Shown: positions 47,574 through 58,852 of the stretch, in pieces
How positions within the stretch are numbered: position 1 is the first letter of the stretch
Layout of the letters: each line of letters starts with the position of its first letter
NCBI GenBank assembly: GCA_032629725.1
Contig: JAFEVB010000002.1
Coordinates: 620,001 to 684,000 of the forward strand
Source of the DNA: Gremmenia infestans
Lineage: Eukaryota; Ascomycota; Leotiomycetes; Helotiales; Hamatocanthoscyphaceae
Length of the DNA stretch: 64,000 bases
Reading direction: 5' to 3'
Translations under genes and position numbers: made by a program
Notes under the pieces: model-generated
Seen by the model: only the letters and a program-made list of their open reading frames with translations
What the model was told of the DNA's origin: nothing
The model's database searches: none

Positions 47574-48988
47574 TCAAGTTGACAACCAAATCCTTGTATG
47601 TTTCAGGATGAATACAAACATAACGAAGAAGAATCCAAGAATTGATTTGTGGACACCCGTCCCTATCTCAAATCCTGATTCAAACAAAACCAGCCCTCTG
47701 TGACCTGAAGCCCTCAGTCCTCCAACATCATTGCGTGGGTTAATATCAACATCCACAGTTTTTCGAAGGTACGTCGTCGAATCGAAGCCATTCAAGCCCA
47801 TGGGGGCTATTTCTGGCAAAGGATATCCGGGGTTTGAAAACGATTCCAAACGAGATTTGCCACTGAAGTAACTCAGAATGGAGGAGGTTTTATCGAACGC
47901 ATTCTTCAATACTGGTCTGATCGTAGGCAGGCAGGCTGCAATAATGCCACATATTGTTTCCATACTGTACGATTGGTCACTTAGATGGTTACACACGTCA
48001 GTGATATCACAGCCTTGTTGGTGAAGGAAACTGACTTAATCCAAACATTCCAAGGCAAGTCGTTCCCTAGAACCATCAGTATAGTCATGGCATGAGCTTC
48101 ATATCATTCTAACACTTACAGGTTATGTCTTCATAGTTTTCCGTATTTTCTATGTAAGTACGCACAATAGCACATGCCGCTGTGCTAAGGCCAATTCCGT
48201 CAATATAACCATCAAGCTCCAAAGTGAAATACTGACAAGTGTCCTAGTCCCATAAGTGAACAGATTCCAATTTTGTTCCGAACACTAAGTTTGACGTTCC
48301 ATAAAAAAGCAATCGGAAGAGTTGAGGAGAGAGTCTCGCAGAATGCGGATGCAGCTCAAGTAAATAGTCAGTCAAGACTGGAGCACAAGGATTGCGTGGA
48401 ACTCTTACCTCCTTGAAATATTCCCATTTCTGATTGTGTTTTCGGCGCCCAGCAGGTACCAGGTATCATCGGATTCCAGAGCTTTTGCACTGGCTTGCAT
48501 TGCGCAGGGACAGTCGTAGCAGAAATGATATTAGCAATGATGTTGACGACATTTGCAAAGTGCAAGATCCATCTCCAAGTCCACCTTGTCCGCGTGGTCA
48601 TGAAAACACGATTTAGAAACATGAAAAAGGATATCTTAGTGAACATAGCGGCTAGGCCCAGAGGAAGCGATTGAACATAGTCCCACTTGACAGCTTGGTG
48701 GATTGCATCTTCTGACGTTATGTGCTCGGCAGTCAGTCCCATGGATATTCCAATCAAAGCAGTGACCTTGAATTCATTAGTTCACAGAGGTAACTTAAAG
48801 GATTTAGTATTAAATGAACGATTTACCGTCGCGATCACGATAAAGAAATCGACCCAGCCCAGATTTCTAGTGTTTTTGATACGAACACACATTCTGACAA
48901 TTAATGAAGTAAAAGCCAGAGCTAAGAAGATGCCCTGGATAACATTTAGAACATATCATCGATCGGAACTTGGATTTGGGCCTGCCAT
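47574..48988 (-). pseudogene. PTH11/rhodopsin-like membrane protein gene with an early in-frame stop
   Basis: Six exons can be joined in frame on the minus strand: 48988-48827, 48766-48409, 48354-48237, 48184-48120, 48066-48036, 47964-47574 (375 codons). The protein has the fungal rhodopsin-domain pattern: MAGPNPSSDR at the N-terminus, helices in GIFLALAFTSLIVRM, GWVDFFIVIAT, SLPLGLAAMFTKISFFMFLN, ILHFANVVNIIANIISATTV, LSSTLPIAFLWNVKLSVRN and GIIAACLPTIRPV. Codon 11 (48958-48956) is TGA where CGA (Arg) would fit, a C-to-T change. All later splice sites and the reading frame are intact, so the loss is recent or a downstream start is used; the next in-frame ATG falls after the first helix. The third intron begins with the less common GTCAGT, as does the fifth. 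Confidence 0.7.
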
Positions 48989-50454
48989 TCTAGTGTTTAT
49001 CGTGGAACTATAACTCGGCCATGAAGAGAAAGTCAAAGTTATAGAGACACTCTCACATCAATAGAGAAATGTGTCTGTCATAATCAGTTTTGCGCCGTCG
49101 CTAATAATAGTATCTTGACTGTAGTTGGTTGCATCAGATGTGACCCTCATTTAGTCTACCTGGAGCTTGTTTGCCTACTTTAAGGTGTGCTAGTCGCTTT
49201 GTTTAGGGGCAATTTAGGACACTAATGGCAGATCTACACTTCTCTCCACGGTTGGCCGTTGTATTTAGGGCTTGCCAATTTCAAATACAAATCAAGTTTG
49301 GGTTATATTTATAGAATTGAACTTGTACTTGAGTAGGCTTAGTTTTAACATCAATTTCTTAATGGGTTGAAATGTAACAAAATCCAGCTTTAAATCATAC
49401 TCTAGACAATTAGCCTAAGTTGACTCAGGTCTATGTCTAAGTCGGTCCAAGTTTAACTTGGACTTGGCATGCTTTGATTGCACTCATTCGATGGCATATA
49501 GAGGGACACCGTCGACCTGTAGCTAGATTCTCCTCAAGCGCTTTATTTTCGGTTCGTGGCATGCAAATCTCAAAGAATCATAACACAAAATTGAAACATA
49601 TTAGGAAGGTTAGTCAGGGTCTGCTTCGGGCTAGCTTGGCTTTTTCCAGGGTATTTTATTTCTTGCTGATCTCCATTTCCTAATTAGTTTAGCTCCCTGC
49701 TTAAGAGCAATGAATCAGGAGTCCATCACGCAAAAAGGAAATCTTCTATATAACTTCAGCGGTTTTGACTTAGCCCCTACATCCATCCAGGCCACTTAGC
49801 TAGAGTCCAGTCTAAGAATCTCCTTCCACGAAATAAGATGTCGGTGAGCCAGTATATAATCTTGCGTCGAGAAAACATGTTTACACTTATGGTATAATTT
49901 CTAGGTCTGCAGTTACTATTTTGTCTATTAATATAAGTCTTATTAGAATATACATAAGAACACTAGGTCTTCTAGTCGGAAATCCCATTGCTAGCATATC
50001 ATCGAAAAATAGCTAGATTGTTTTAGCGACTTTTGAACTGCCAATATCCTTGCTGCTCTTTATATATTAGGTGCTAGGTTTAAGAAGGCGGGATGGAACT
50101 TAAAACAAAAATTTAACAGAGCTATCTCCATAGATATACATTATATCAATAATATGTTTAGAGCTAAAAAAAATGGTTTGATTATGTGTAAACTCGATCT
50201 GTGACTTAAGTTATATTAAAATGACAGGTGTAACAGAATAGAGGAAAGCTATCTATAAATAGACAGCCGAAGCTGCTTTAATTTTCAGCGCCAACCGCTT
50301 AACCCAACTTTGGAGAAGCACACCATCTCTATCTTTTGATCTTTACATAAGATGAGGAACAATTTCTCCCGTTCAATCCCACAATCCTCATAACGTGTTC
50401 TGTTCTTTGCACTCCGTACCTACCTGATTCACCGCCCAATCTCTGCCGAGCATT
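48989..50454. other. AT-rich intergenic region
   Basis: About 1.5 kb, AT-rich and without convincing ORFs. It probably includes worn repeats, but no matching ends were found. Confidence 0.5.
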
Positions 50455-51754
50455 ATGATTCCAGCAGATTGGCGATTTTGGAGTCCGTCCGGCGCACTAT
50501 TTCCCGGTGGTCCTTATACGTGGCATATCATTGATTGGGATCAAAGACGATGGATTTCTGTCACAGGATCCGAGGAAGCTCTTCCGGACGATGAGGATGC
50601 CATCAAAATCCTGGCTAAACATATTGATGAGCTCGACTCCGATGTTTTTGAGAACCAGGGTCTCCGATGACGGCGAGCTTCTTTCTACAATCTCAAACCT
50701 AAAAGACGATGCTACCTGGGCCCTTCACTATCCTCGATATGATGCGTCATCTGATCTATCTACAAACAAGGATACCTTGACACGTCCACTATTTACAGAG
50801 GTCGACCGGCTGGGCCCTGAAGTCGATTTAGTGAGTTATACGGATGAATCTGGAGAACTCAAACATATGATATTCAAGTATGCCATGATCGAGCAACACT
50901 TGAGGCGAATGTGGAAAGAGTTTCATATCGTGAAAGGCCTTCCTCAACACCCTTTCATGGTACCATTTGATCGGATTGTGCTAGACGACATTGAACCGCG
51001 GATTCTGGGATTCACGATACCTTACATCCAGGGTGGCACATTCGCCGATAATCAGACTCGCCCCTTCCGTTTCAAATGGTTGCAACAACTCACTTCCGTT
51101 GTGGATGACTTAAACCTCAAATTTGGTATCACGCATCAAGATTTATCACCGCGGAATCTGCTAGTCGATCCTATAACTGAGAATATCCAGTTGTTTGACT
51201 TTGATCGTGCAGCTAAAATTGGAAGCCAAGGAGCAGATCAACGTCGCAACGATGTGGATAGTGTCATTCCTACCGTTTATGAAATCCTCACGATAGATGA
51301 TCATTTTCGCACTATTCCATTCGATCAGCAAGATGTGAAGAAAGTTGAGGAGATCGAAACCTGGGACGTGAAAGCACCCGTGGAGGAAGGAACCGGAGGC
51401 GTAGAAGCATTTAGAAAATTCTTGCGAGAATGGGCGCAGGGGAGGAGAACGGAACCTCTGAGGCTGTTTTCTGAAGCATCTAGTCCTTTGGACTGGCCGG
51501 ACTACCCACCAGATACTCCGATACCATATGTTTCATACCCCGATTCCGACAACGAGGACGGTGCAGAACCAATCACGTTCCCTGGTGGTGCCCGAACAAG
51601 GACAGATGCGAGGAGGAATGGGCAGCATGTTGTGTGCTGGGAAAGGCCGCCGTCAAAGTCTAAGCTTGAGATCGAGACAGCTGGAAAAGGGAAGCGCGAA
51701 TCCAATGATGTGGATATTTGGAATGACCGAGAGAAACGGTCCAAAGCATCGTAG
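50455..51754 (+). pseudogene. Protein-kinase-like gene with a single-base frameshift
   Basis: Frame 1 from 50455 gives a natural N-terminus (MIPADWRFWSPSGALFPGGP) and runs to a TGA at 50668. Frame 2 carries on from about 50660 (VSDDGELLSTISNL) to 51754 with a kinase-like fold: MIFKYAMIEQHLRRMWKEF holds the ATP-site lysine and helix-C acid, GITHQDLSPRNLLV is a catalytic loop (HQD for HRD), and LFDFDRA takes the place of DFG. Removing one G from the GGG at 50658-50660 joins both halves, giving about 432 residues. The C-terminus is acidic with a basic end (EKRSKAS). Such atypical kinase-like proteins are common in fungal accessory regions, with no known substrate. Either a pseudogene or a sequencing slip. 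Confidence 0.65.
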
Positions 51755-52764
51755 CTACTGAATTGATGGGAATATGAAATATCGCACTGATTTATTTCAG
51801 GTGAAAGATTTGATCTAAGTATTAGACAATAAGAAAACGATCAATAACAGTAACCTCAAAGCATCAGAGGGCCCTTTAGCTATAGTCCAAGCCCTATGAC
51901 TTGTGTCTCCTAGTGCTACGGCTAGTGCCACTGGACTTAGAAGTTTGAAGAAGCTGCAAGTTTCTATGCTTAAGTAGATTCAATCTCTAAGATATAAGCT
52001 TCAATTTCCCGCAAAGTCCTACGTGAGGTATAACTTTAGCAATTCGATCTATACATTACAAGCCTTTATACTATTATTTCTTATCTAACTCTAAGATATT
52101 AATAAATATTGCGCTAGCTATAGATAGCTGCTTAAATGGAATAGATGTTTATTTATTAATAGAATATACTGTTGGTATTACAAGGTGATCACTTCTAATG
52201 CATTTTGGTTGCTGTCGACGTGTTCATTGATGGTATGCTGAATGTTGTTCGTGAGATGCCAAACGAGCTCATGGATGACCATAAGCTGAATACCTGGATA
52301 GGTGCTTCATGACAGAGCCGAAGATGAAGCCACTGCCAACCAATGAAATGGAAGTGAGATTCTGCATGTTATCTTGAGGCTATGTTGGTCTCACAGGGTT
52401 TAGGTAGCTATGGCTAGGGTTGGGTGTGTGATGTTGTTGATGTTTAAAATAAGCAGGTAGGGCAGGAAGGGAGAGGTGATTGAAACCCGAGGTATCTACC
52501 TAGGTAGGTAGGGTAGGGGGGCGAAACTACATACGCTAGTTCTAAATAGGCAAAGTGCTGACACCTCTGAAGGCTGAGTATCTCATTTATAGGACCACCT
52601 TCCTTCGATCATCATCAATGCTGTCGCCTCAGGAAATCATTAATGCTGATGCCACAACCTCAACTTCGTCCTCATAACGCCCCAACGTTACGAAGTCGGT
52701 TTTTCTGCAATCAAGTCTTACTCTTCACCACAGCTGCTCCTTGCAACTTCCTCGAAACGCTATT
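51755..52764. other. Intergenic region with AT-rich relic
   Basis: About 1 kb. The block around 52170-52195 repeats a sequence also seen at 38402-38427. A CCTAGGTAGGTAGGG tract lies near 52500. No gene recognised. Confidence 0.5.
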
Positions 52765-53430
52765 ATGTCAGATACAGATACGACAACCAGCGTGTCTGCC
52801 AACGGCCATGCCGATGCCGAAATCCAGATAATCGGTACACTTCAGCCAAATCCATTGCCCTGCTCCTTGCCTGAAGGCTCTACTATTACAGTCCGCCTCG
52901 ACATGACACTTCAAAAATCAGACTCTCCACTGTCATTCTACACGAAGGACAGCTTCATCGCGCAGAATCAGACATTTAAGAGCAGATTCCGCGTCTCCCA
53001 TCCGGCAACAGACGATGGAAAGGGCGGCTGGCGGCGTGTTCATATCAACGCTGTCCCTGGGACTTTGATTGATACAGAAGAAGATCTGATCACCCTCTAT
53101 CCCGGTGTCACTATTTCCGTCGACGTTGCAACCAAAGTTTACACTAAAGCTACTAACGGCGAAGAACGACAATATTTCTTCGGCAGCTGGCTGTCCTCTT
53201 TGGAACCCGGGGAGAAGTATGAGATGTGTCTTGGCGCCGCGGCCCAGCCAATTCTGTGGTTGTATTGGGGCACCAAAGAAGACATTATCGAGAGATATGT
53301 GAAGGATAATGGCCATGCTGGTCACACTGGAAAGTGCAGTAGAAGTTTCCGAGCCCGTGAGGCCTACGGATGGGCTGACCAGCCCCCGCTTCGCATGATC
53401 AGACCTATTGAATTTTCTGTGGTGGAATGA
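52765..53430 (+). CDS. Conserved-looking hypothetical protein
   Basis: Single exon. The ATG at 52765 is preferred because an upstream in-frame codon at 52741 is not an ATG; the protein is then 221 residues. It starts MSDTDTTTSVSANGHADAEI and has a beta-rich body (GSTITVRLDMTLQKSDSPL, TISVDVATKVYTKA, YFFGSWLSSLEPGEKYEM). There is no signal peptide or membrane helix. I do not recognise the family. Composition and codon use look like real coding sequence. Confidence 0.65.
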   Translation: MSDTDTTTSVSANGHADAEIQIIGTLQPNPLPCSLPEGSTITVRLDMTLQKSDSPLSFYTKDSFIAQNQTFKSRFRVSHPATDDGKGGWRRVHINAVPGTLIDTEEDLITLYPGVTISVDVATKVYTKATNGEERQYFFGSWLSSLEPGEKYEMCLGAAAQPILWLYWGTKEDIIERYVKDNGHAGHTGKCSRSFRAREAYGWADQPPLRMIRPIEFSVVE

Positions 53431-54123
53431 CCGGTTAGACCAGGGTCTCAAAACTTGGAGGGAATCAAGGATTTCACGATTGTTTATGCTTTGCTGTGCT
53501 TTGTTTATGCCCGAGAGATTTCACTTTCCGCACTAGCTGCAAGCTGCTAGCTTCATCTTCACTAGTGAACGCAATCAATATACTTGCTGATCAACACTTT
53601 TGACAGAGTCGTTTGAGTAGTCTTAGATCACAATGATTGGATGCGCAAAGTTACACAGAGAGGTAGATATCATCGACCAGACCAATAATCGGCATTACGG
53701 CCGCAGTTCATTTTACACTGGGATCTGCTTCGTTCTCTTGGTGTACGAAATAAGTGGCCGAAATTGGTACCTTACCACACTCAAGAAAACTTATATATTC
53801 CTTATAGAAAATTATCTATAAAATAAGTTGTGCAATACTAATAGTTAAAAAAAGGCTTCACTTATTTTTTAGACTATTTTCTATTTATTTGATCCGAAAA
53901 GTAGAAAAGGGGAAGATATTTGTGTTGCGCATGGGCTAATTTCGGCCACTTATTTCATACACCGAGAGATTCGTTCTCTTCGTGACTAGTGTTTGACGTT
54001 ACTTTCAGGGGTTAACAAGTAATCAATGTACAGTAAGCGGAATCTATTATCACAGAAGCTAGAGAGCGAAAAAGACTGCAACACTGATCGCCTTCCCAAA
54101 AGCCGCCGTCCAGCACATCACGA
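53431..54123. other. Intergenic region with a small MITE
   Basis: Contains the inverted-repeat element at 53740-53969. No gene recognised. Confidence 0.55.
53740..53969. mobile_element. Small inverted-repeat element (about 230 bp) with 11-bp flanking duplication, MULE-like MITE
   Basis: The left end GGTGTACGAAATAAGTGGCC followed by GAAATT matches, inverted, AATTTCGGCCACTTATTTCA followed by TACACC at the right. The arms are 26 bases with one C/T difference. The 11-mer TTCGTTCTCTT occurs at 53729-53739 directly before the element and again at 53970-53980, close after it, as expected for a target-site duplication of 9-11 bases (Mutator-like superfamily). The core is AT-rich and non-coding. Confidence 0.6.
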
Positions 54124-55536
54124 TCAATGCCCATTTACCGCATGGCCAATTGTCATTGCCGCCTCACAGCCAGCCGCAACAAGTTCCTCGCTGTCAAGCT
54201 CCAAAGGCGCTAGTTCCGGGAACACGGTGCCAATGATATCAAGAAAGCCATTGACCAGCTCTTCGCACTCGAAGACCAAGTCCAATAACTCGGACATGCC
54301 CTGTTGAAAGCTCAATTCGACACCAAGAAACGCTGCCGGTTCGCCTGAATCCAGTCCCCAATTGGTGTACTCGACACCCGCGAAATGTGTTGCGCCGCAT
54401 AGCACTTTCGACGGAGCAGTATCACGAATCGCCAGCCGACGAGCAGGGCCGTCAGATTGCTGGTCGAGGAACGAAGCACAAGCTTTGCCTGATGCTGAAG
54501 AGGAAAATGTGCTTGCTGCCAGTACGATCATTGAGTCAAGAATTCCCTTGCTGGTGTAATTGCTGGTCACGACGTTGATGACCAACTCACCGTCGCTCTT
54601 AATTACGGTGACTTTCTCTGTTTTAGGTGAAGTAATGTCTACGCGCTTATCGACATGCGAAGTCTCTTCTCTCTTTGTCACAGCGCCTTCGGCGCTATCA
54701 ATGTCGCCAACAAGATCATCTGTATCTCTTTTGGAGTTTGTGATGGTCTCATTGTATGTATAAGAGACGCCAGTGATAGTTGCCGCAGCAGTACAATATG
54801 TGGATGATCCAGTAGCTGGAGGTGGGCATATGCTTGTGAGTGCATTCGAGACGGCAGTATAGAGTGCAGCCGAGGATAGGGTGCCAACATTCTGAGTGCT
54901 GCTTCCAACTTGCACGGTCGCATGAGGCAGCTCACTGATAGTGTAGGTAGATCCCGCGCAAGAGGTCACGGCAACGTTGTCTTCCCTGCTCACGATCGAG
55001 GATTGGCATCCAATGACATCGTAGCCCGCAGTGTACGAGTACAGTGCCGTCTTGGTCTCGGGAGGCGGAGTGAAGGTTGGCGCTTTTCCGGCGCCGGTGA
55101 TCGGCAGGGCTGTCCAAGGACATGGCCCATTACTACCGGTAACAGGGGCGACGCTGGTCGTCAAGGTCCCTTGCGAGCAGTAACAAAAGTCGGGGCCGGC
55201 GTTGTCTGGATCTGCATGGTTCTCGCAGATTGGAGGCCCTGAAGGGGCAGAGGCAGAGGACGAACCAGATGTCAGTGAACCTGCGCTGTACGTCGCAGTG
55301 TATGGTGGAAGCGATATTTGGCCGGTGCAGAGTCTGGGCAGACCAGCGGCTGGTGTTCCGCACTGGTCAGAGGCGAAAGAGACGGACGTTGATGAGGTTT
55401 GCCGCTTTTCGACAGCGAAGCGAGATGGGCTGGGGGTCTGGATAGGTTTACCAGGCATGGCCAATGCTGGGGCAACTGAAAAGATTGCTAGGAGCCATGG
55501 AGCCAATTGCCCATGAAAGATGCCCTCAAGGTGCAT
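54124..55536 (-). CDS. Secreted protein of unknown function
   Basis: Single exon, 470 residues. The N-terminus has a signal peptide (LAPWLLAIFSVAPALAMPGK), then a basic site KRQ typical of Kex2 cleavage. The first half is Ser/Thr/Pro-rich with cysteines (DQCGTPAAGLPRLC, ICENHADPDNAGPDFCYC). A second KR-rich stretch lies around residues 280-310 (ITNSKRDTDDLVGD, AVTKREETSHVDKRVD), which suggests further Kex2 processing. The C-terminal ~150 residues form a helical domain (FQQGMSELLDLVFECEELVN). I do not recognise the family. Several possible N-glycosylation sites fit secretion. Confidence 0.72.
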   Translation of the reverse strand: MHLEGIFHGQLAPWLLAIFSVAPALAMPGKPIQTPSPSRFAVEKRQTSSTSVSFASDQCGTPAAGLPRLCTGQISLPPYTATYSAGSLTSGSSSASAPSGPPICENHADPDNAGPDFCYCSQGTLTTSVAPVTGSNGPCPWTALPITGAGKAPTFTPPPETKTALYSYTAGYDVIGCQSSIVSREDNVAVTSCAGSTYTISELPHATVQVGSSTQNVGTLSSAALYTAVSNALTSICPPPATGSSTYCTAAATITGVSYTYNETITNSKRDTDDLVGDIDSAEGAVTKREETSHVDKRVDITSPKTEKVTVIKSDGELVINVVTSNYTSKGILDSMIVLAASTFSSSASGKACASFLDQQSDGPARRLAIRDTAPSKVLCGATHFAGVEYTNWGLDSGEPAAFLGVELSFQQGMSELLDLVFECEELVNGFLDIIGTVFPELAPLELDSEELVAAGCEAAMTIGHAVNGH

Positions 55537-56698
55537 GATGAGGGTCTATTGGGACTGTCAGGCAGTAAGTTTGGTGTTGTGTGAAAGAGAGAATAGTAAG
55601 TGGAAGCAAAGGAAGAAGTGTGCAGGTGAAGTGTTGATGATATGGTAAGAGACAAGAAATGGCTTCTATATAAAAGAAACATGGCGGTCTTATACTTTAC
55701 AAGCTTTACTCCTCCAAAGCTCGACACACTTAAGCTTTCAGCCAAGCTGACTTGCTTATGCTCCCACGAGACCTTGTCTATGATAAAATGAAGGATGGGG
55801 TACGTATTGGCGAAATTTTTGACTTAATTGTTAAATGAAAGGAGAAATCCTTCGGTGAGCTGAGTTCCCGATTTAGCAGAAGTCGAAGAAAGCATTCACT
55901 GGAAGTTGTATGCTTAGGCATGAGCTGTGTACGGAGGTGCAGCAAATGATGGCAGAGGGGGGAATCAAAATGCTTCGGCCTCCATGCTGCCCCTCTGTTT
56001 CAGGGAGATGCAGTGTTGGGGCTGTTGCGAAAGATAGAAGATAAAAAGGCGAGCGAGGGACGTCGCGCCATCTTTATACCCCGCGAAAGGGGTAGCGATG
56101 GCTGGCCCGTGCACCCGCCTTGCCTGATACGGGGGTAAGCAGTTTCCGCATGCGGGCTGGCCGTCTAGTTGTTTAATAATTAAAGCAAAGCATAGTATAG
56201 CATTTCAGAGTTGAATACTAAGTATAAGATATGATTTTTACTACTTATACTAATTATAGATACTTTAGATTAATGCCTATAATACTAGTAATAAGGAAAC
56301 AATTTTACATCAAATTAAATATAGTAACTATCTTTATCTATAGATAAGCACTAAAAACTAATATAAGATGAACTTCCACCTTTAAGTATATATACTATCC
56401 CTTCTTACTAATCGTCTATAATACGGAGGTATTAAATTCCGTATAGTCTCACTCTTTTCTTTTTCAAGTCTGACACTCTCTACTACTTAGCTTATATCTC
56501 AAAAATCCTACCTATATAACTAGCTTATAACTCTAGCATAGACCTCTAGATTACAGGGACTAAGCTTATTTAAAAGTAAGAATTGGCCATTAAATCCCTA
56601 TCTCAGAACAAATCTAAGCTCTTTAAGTGGCATAGAGTATAGAATATGAAGTGGAATATAGTAGGGTGTGTTAGACTTAAAAACAAATGCGAGTACTT
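55537..56698. other. Intergenic region with RIP-degraded DNA
   Basis: 55540-56160 is the promoter side of the secreted-protein gene. 56170-56690 is AT-rich and includes a degraded copy of part of the nucleoside permease gene (56216-56320). Confidence 0.55.
56216..56320. pseudogene. RIP-degraded partial copy of the NUP gene (exon 3/intron 3)
   Basis: Reads parallel to 46314-46418: for example TACTAAGCGTAAGATGTG there is TACTAAGTATAAGATATG here, and CACCAGCAATAAGG there is TACTAGTAATAAGG here. Roughly 20 of the differences are C-to-T or G-to-A, one base is deleted, and few are of any other kind. That pattern is the mark of repeat-induced point mutation on a duplicated sequence. Confidence 0.65.
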
Positions 56699-58156
56699 CA
56701 ATCCAGGCAAGTCCAAGATGACAGTCTGATTCAGCTTTGACAGAACAACAGCATCACCGACACCAGATAAGTGGAGAAGTGCAGCTGTGTGGATCATGCC
56801 AGCTGCCAAGATGACCTTCTTGCTGGCCTTTACTGTTTGCACTAGTGCCGGGGAAGACGATTTAAACTTGAAGCAGTTAGTTAGTATCGGTTCTTGGAAA
56901 TATGGACATAAAGTACTCAGAGCCGGAGGCTTACCTCAACACCCTCGATTCTGATCTCTGGACCTTGAGTATCAAGGATCCATTTCGTCACTCGCTGGGA
57001 AGATAGGAGGTGGAAGTTTGCCCGATTTTTAGCAATCTCGTACGGTCCGTTCCTCGCCGACGAGCGGACCTCCATATCAGAATGAAAGGCAAGAGGCCCC
57101 CCAAACAACCCGTACGCACTACCAGAACTAATATTGCTTGTTATTAGGTTCCTTAATTATCTTAAACATGCAAATAATGTATTACCCTCCATCCTTTGAG
57201 ATATTAATGCCCAGACCGGTGATGGCGTCACGGAAGTTCTCTGTAGGCTCATAATCAGCATGTTTTAATTCTTGAGGTTCTGCGGTATGTTGCATATGCA
57301 CTTACTAGAAGAGGGCCCAAGTCCATCGTGGGATGCTCGAGTGAATAGGTCCTATCGTACTGTGGACGCTGGGGTTAAAGGTAATATTATATTCGGCGAT
57401 TGCATGATCCGGAGGAGTAAAAGTTTCGGACTTAAAGTGTGCATTGGATTAGTCTGTGTCTAACTATACCCCAGAAATCGAGTCTGGAAAAGGTAAAACG
57501 TAAAAGAACAAGTGTAGCTGGCTTACTTTAATGGAATAAGGCAGGAAGTCATCGAATCCCCATCCTGGATTTCCCAAATCTCTCCACATATCGTAATCAG
57601 CCTTGGAGCCTCGATCGAAAACTATATCATTCAACATAGAGCTTCCCCCATCAACTTTACCCAATGGCAGCGTGACCGATCAATTGTTGAGAAGCGGGTT
57701 GGGTACTCCGGTTACCTCCCAATCATATTTGCTCCCAACCTCACCAGCCTGGCTGGGATACGAGAAGTACGTCTCTCCCGGATCCCTATGATGAAAATGC
57801 TATTAGCTTATCACGCTTTCACATCTGGAATCCATGGCGTATAGTATTCTCTGGGTTCGGTCAATAGGAGGCTTACCTCGGTCCGGCTTCCAGAACCAAG
57901 ACATTGACTAAATGGACAATTCATTAGCATTTGGTGATATGAAAACAAGCAGGGGAATCTTGGAACCTCTTGGGTTTTCTGTTAGTCGATTGGCAACAGT
58001 CAAACCCCTAGTTCCTCCCCCGACAATAATATAATCATAGAACGAATGCATGCCTCTCGCATCATTAATATCCATTCCCGAAAAGCGTGGAGGTGCTGCG
58101 AGAACATAGGGCAACGAAACTAGCGCCATAGCGCTGATTTGACCCAAGTAACCCAT
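56699..58156 (-). pseudogene. Truncated GMC oxidoreductase pseudogene
   Basis: The minus strand from 58156 starts with a signal peptide (MGYLGQISAMALVSLPYVLA) and the FAD-binding motif YDYIIVGGGTRGLTVANRLT of glucose-methanol-choline oxidoreductases. Later exons give VNVLVLEAGP, DPGETYFSYPSQAGEV, LPLGKVDGGSSMLN, DYDMWRDLGNPGWGFDDFLP, SETFTPPDHAI, SAYGLFGGP, and KKVILAAGMIHTAALLHLSG followed by VGD. A TGA at 57682-57680 replaces an expected CGA in NNxSVTLP, and the junction after WTWALF cannot be joined without a stop. The homology ends at about 56699, at VILDLPGL, so the substrate-binding C-terminal half with the catalytic His pair is missing; AT-rich DNA follows. The gene is dead. Confidence 0.8.
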
Positions 58157-58852
58157 CTTGAAGAGCTGTAGACTGGTATGCGAAGATAGCTAGTTGTTGA
58201 GTAGAAAAGAGCTGCTGTCTGGCAGGATGACTTGTCGGAATGTTGGAAGTGGACGCGTAAAAGCAGAAGGGGTTTTCTTAGATAAGCAGCAATACACATC
58301 TATTCGACGAGGCTATATTGATAGCATCCACTGGCAGGATAACTGGTTAGAAAAAGGGTGGATATAAGCAAGGCACTTGAAATTGAGATTAAAAATATTT
58401 AATAGACTTTGATAAGACAAGATCTATGATAGAAGTTTCAAGCTAACAAGGGACGTATATGTATTATGAAGAATCGCATTGTTTTATAAACATTGATAAT
58501 TCCATATAGCTTGCAGTTTACACTTATAGTAGGACTTGACGTCTTTACTAAAAGGAGACATGCCAGTGGTACAGACCAGCCGCCACCATATGCTCAGCAA
58601 GGACTCTGACTTTGAAGACTTGAAGAATCACAAATAATATATACTACTAATGAGAATTATAGTCAAATGACTATATAACGCTGCCTTGCTATATGTACTC
58701 GGGCTCCAAACTCAACATCTCAGATCTTCACTCCATCGGCTCCAAGGGAACCCTAAAGTCCAAAAGCACGGCTTGCCTCCTCGAACGCAGATTTATCAGG
58801 CATGCCTAATTCCACACAAGTCAGCCACCCATCTCCACTGAACATCACTCAC
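58157..58852. other. Intergenic region
   Basis: About 700 bases, moderately AT-rich. Nothing recognised. Confidence 0.5.
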
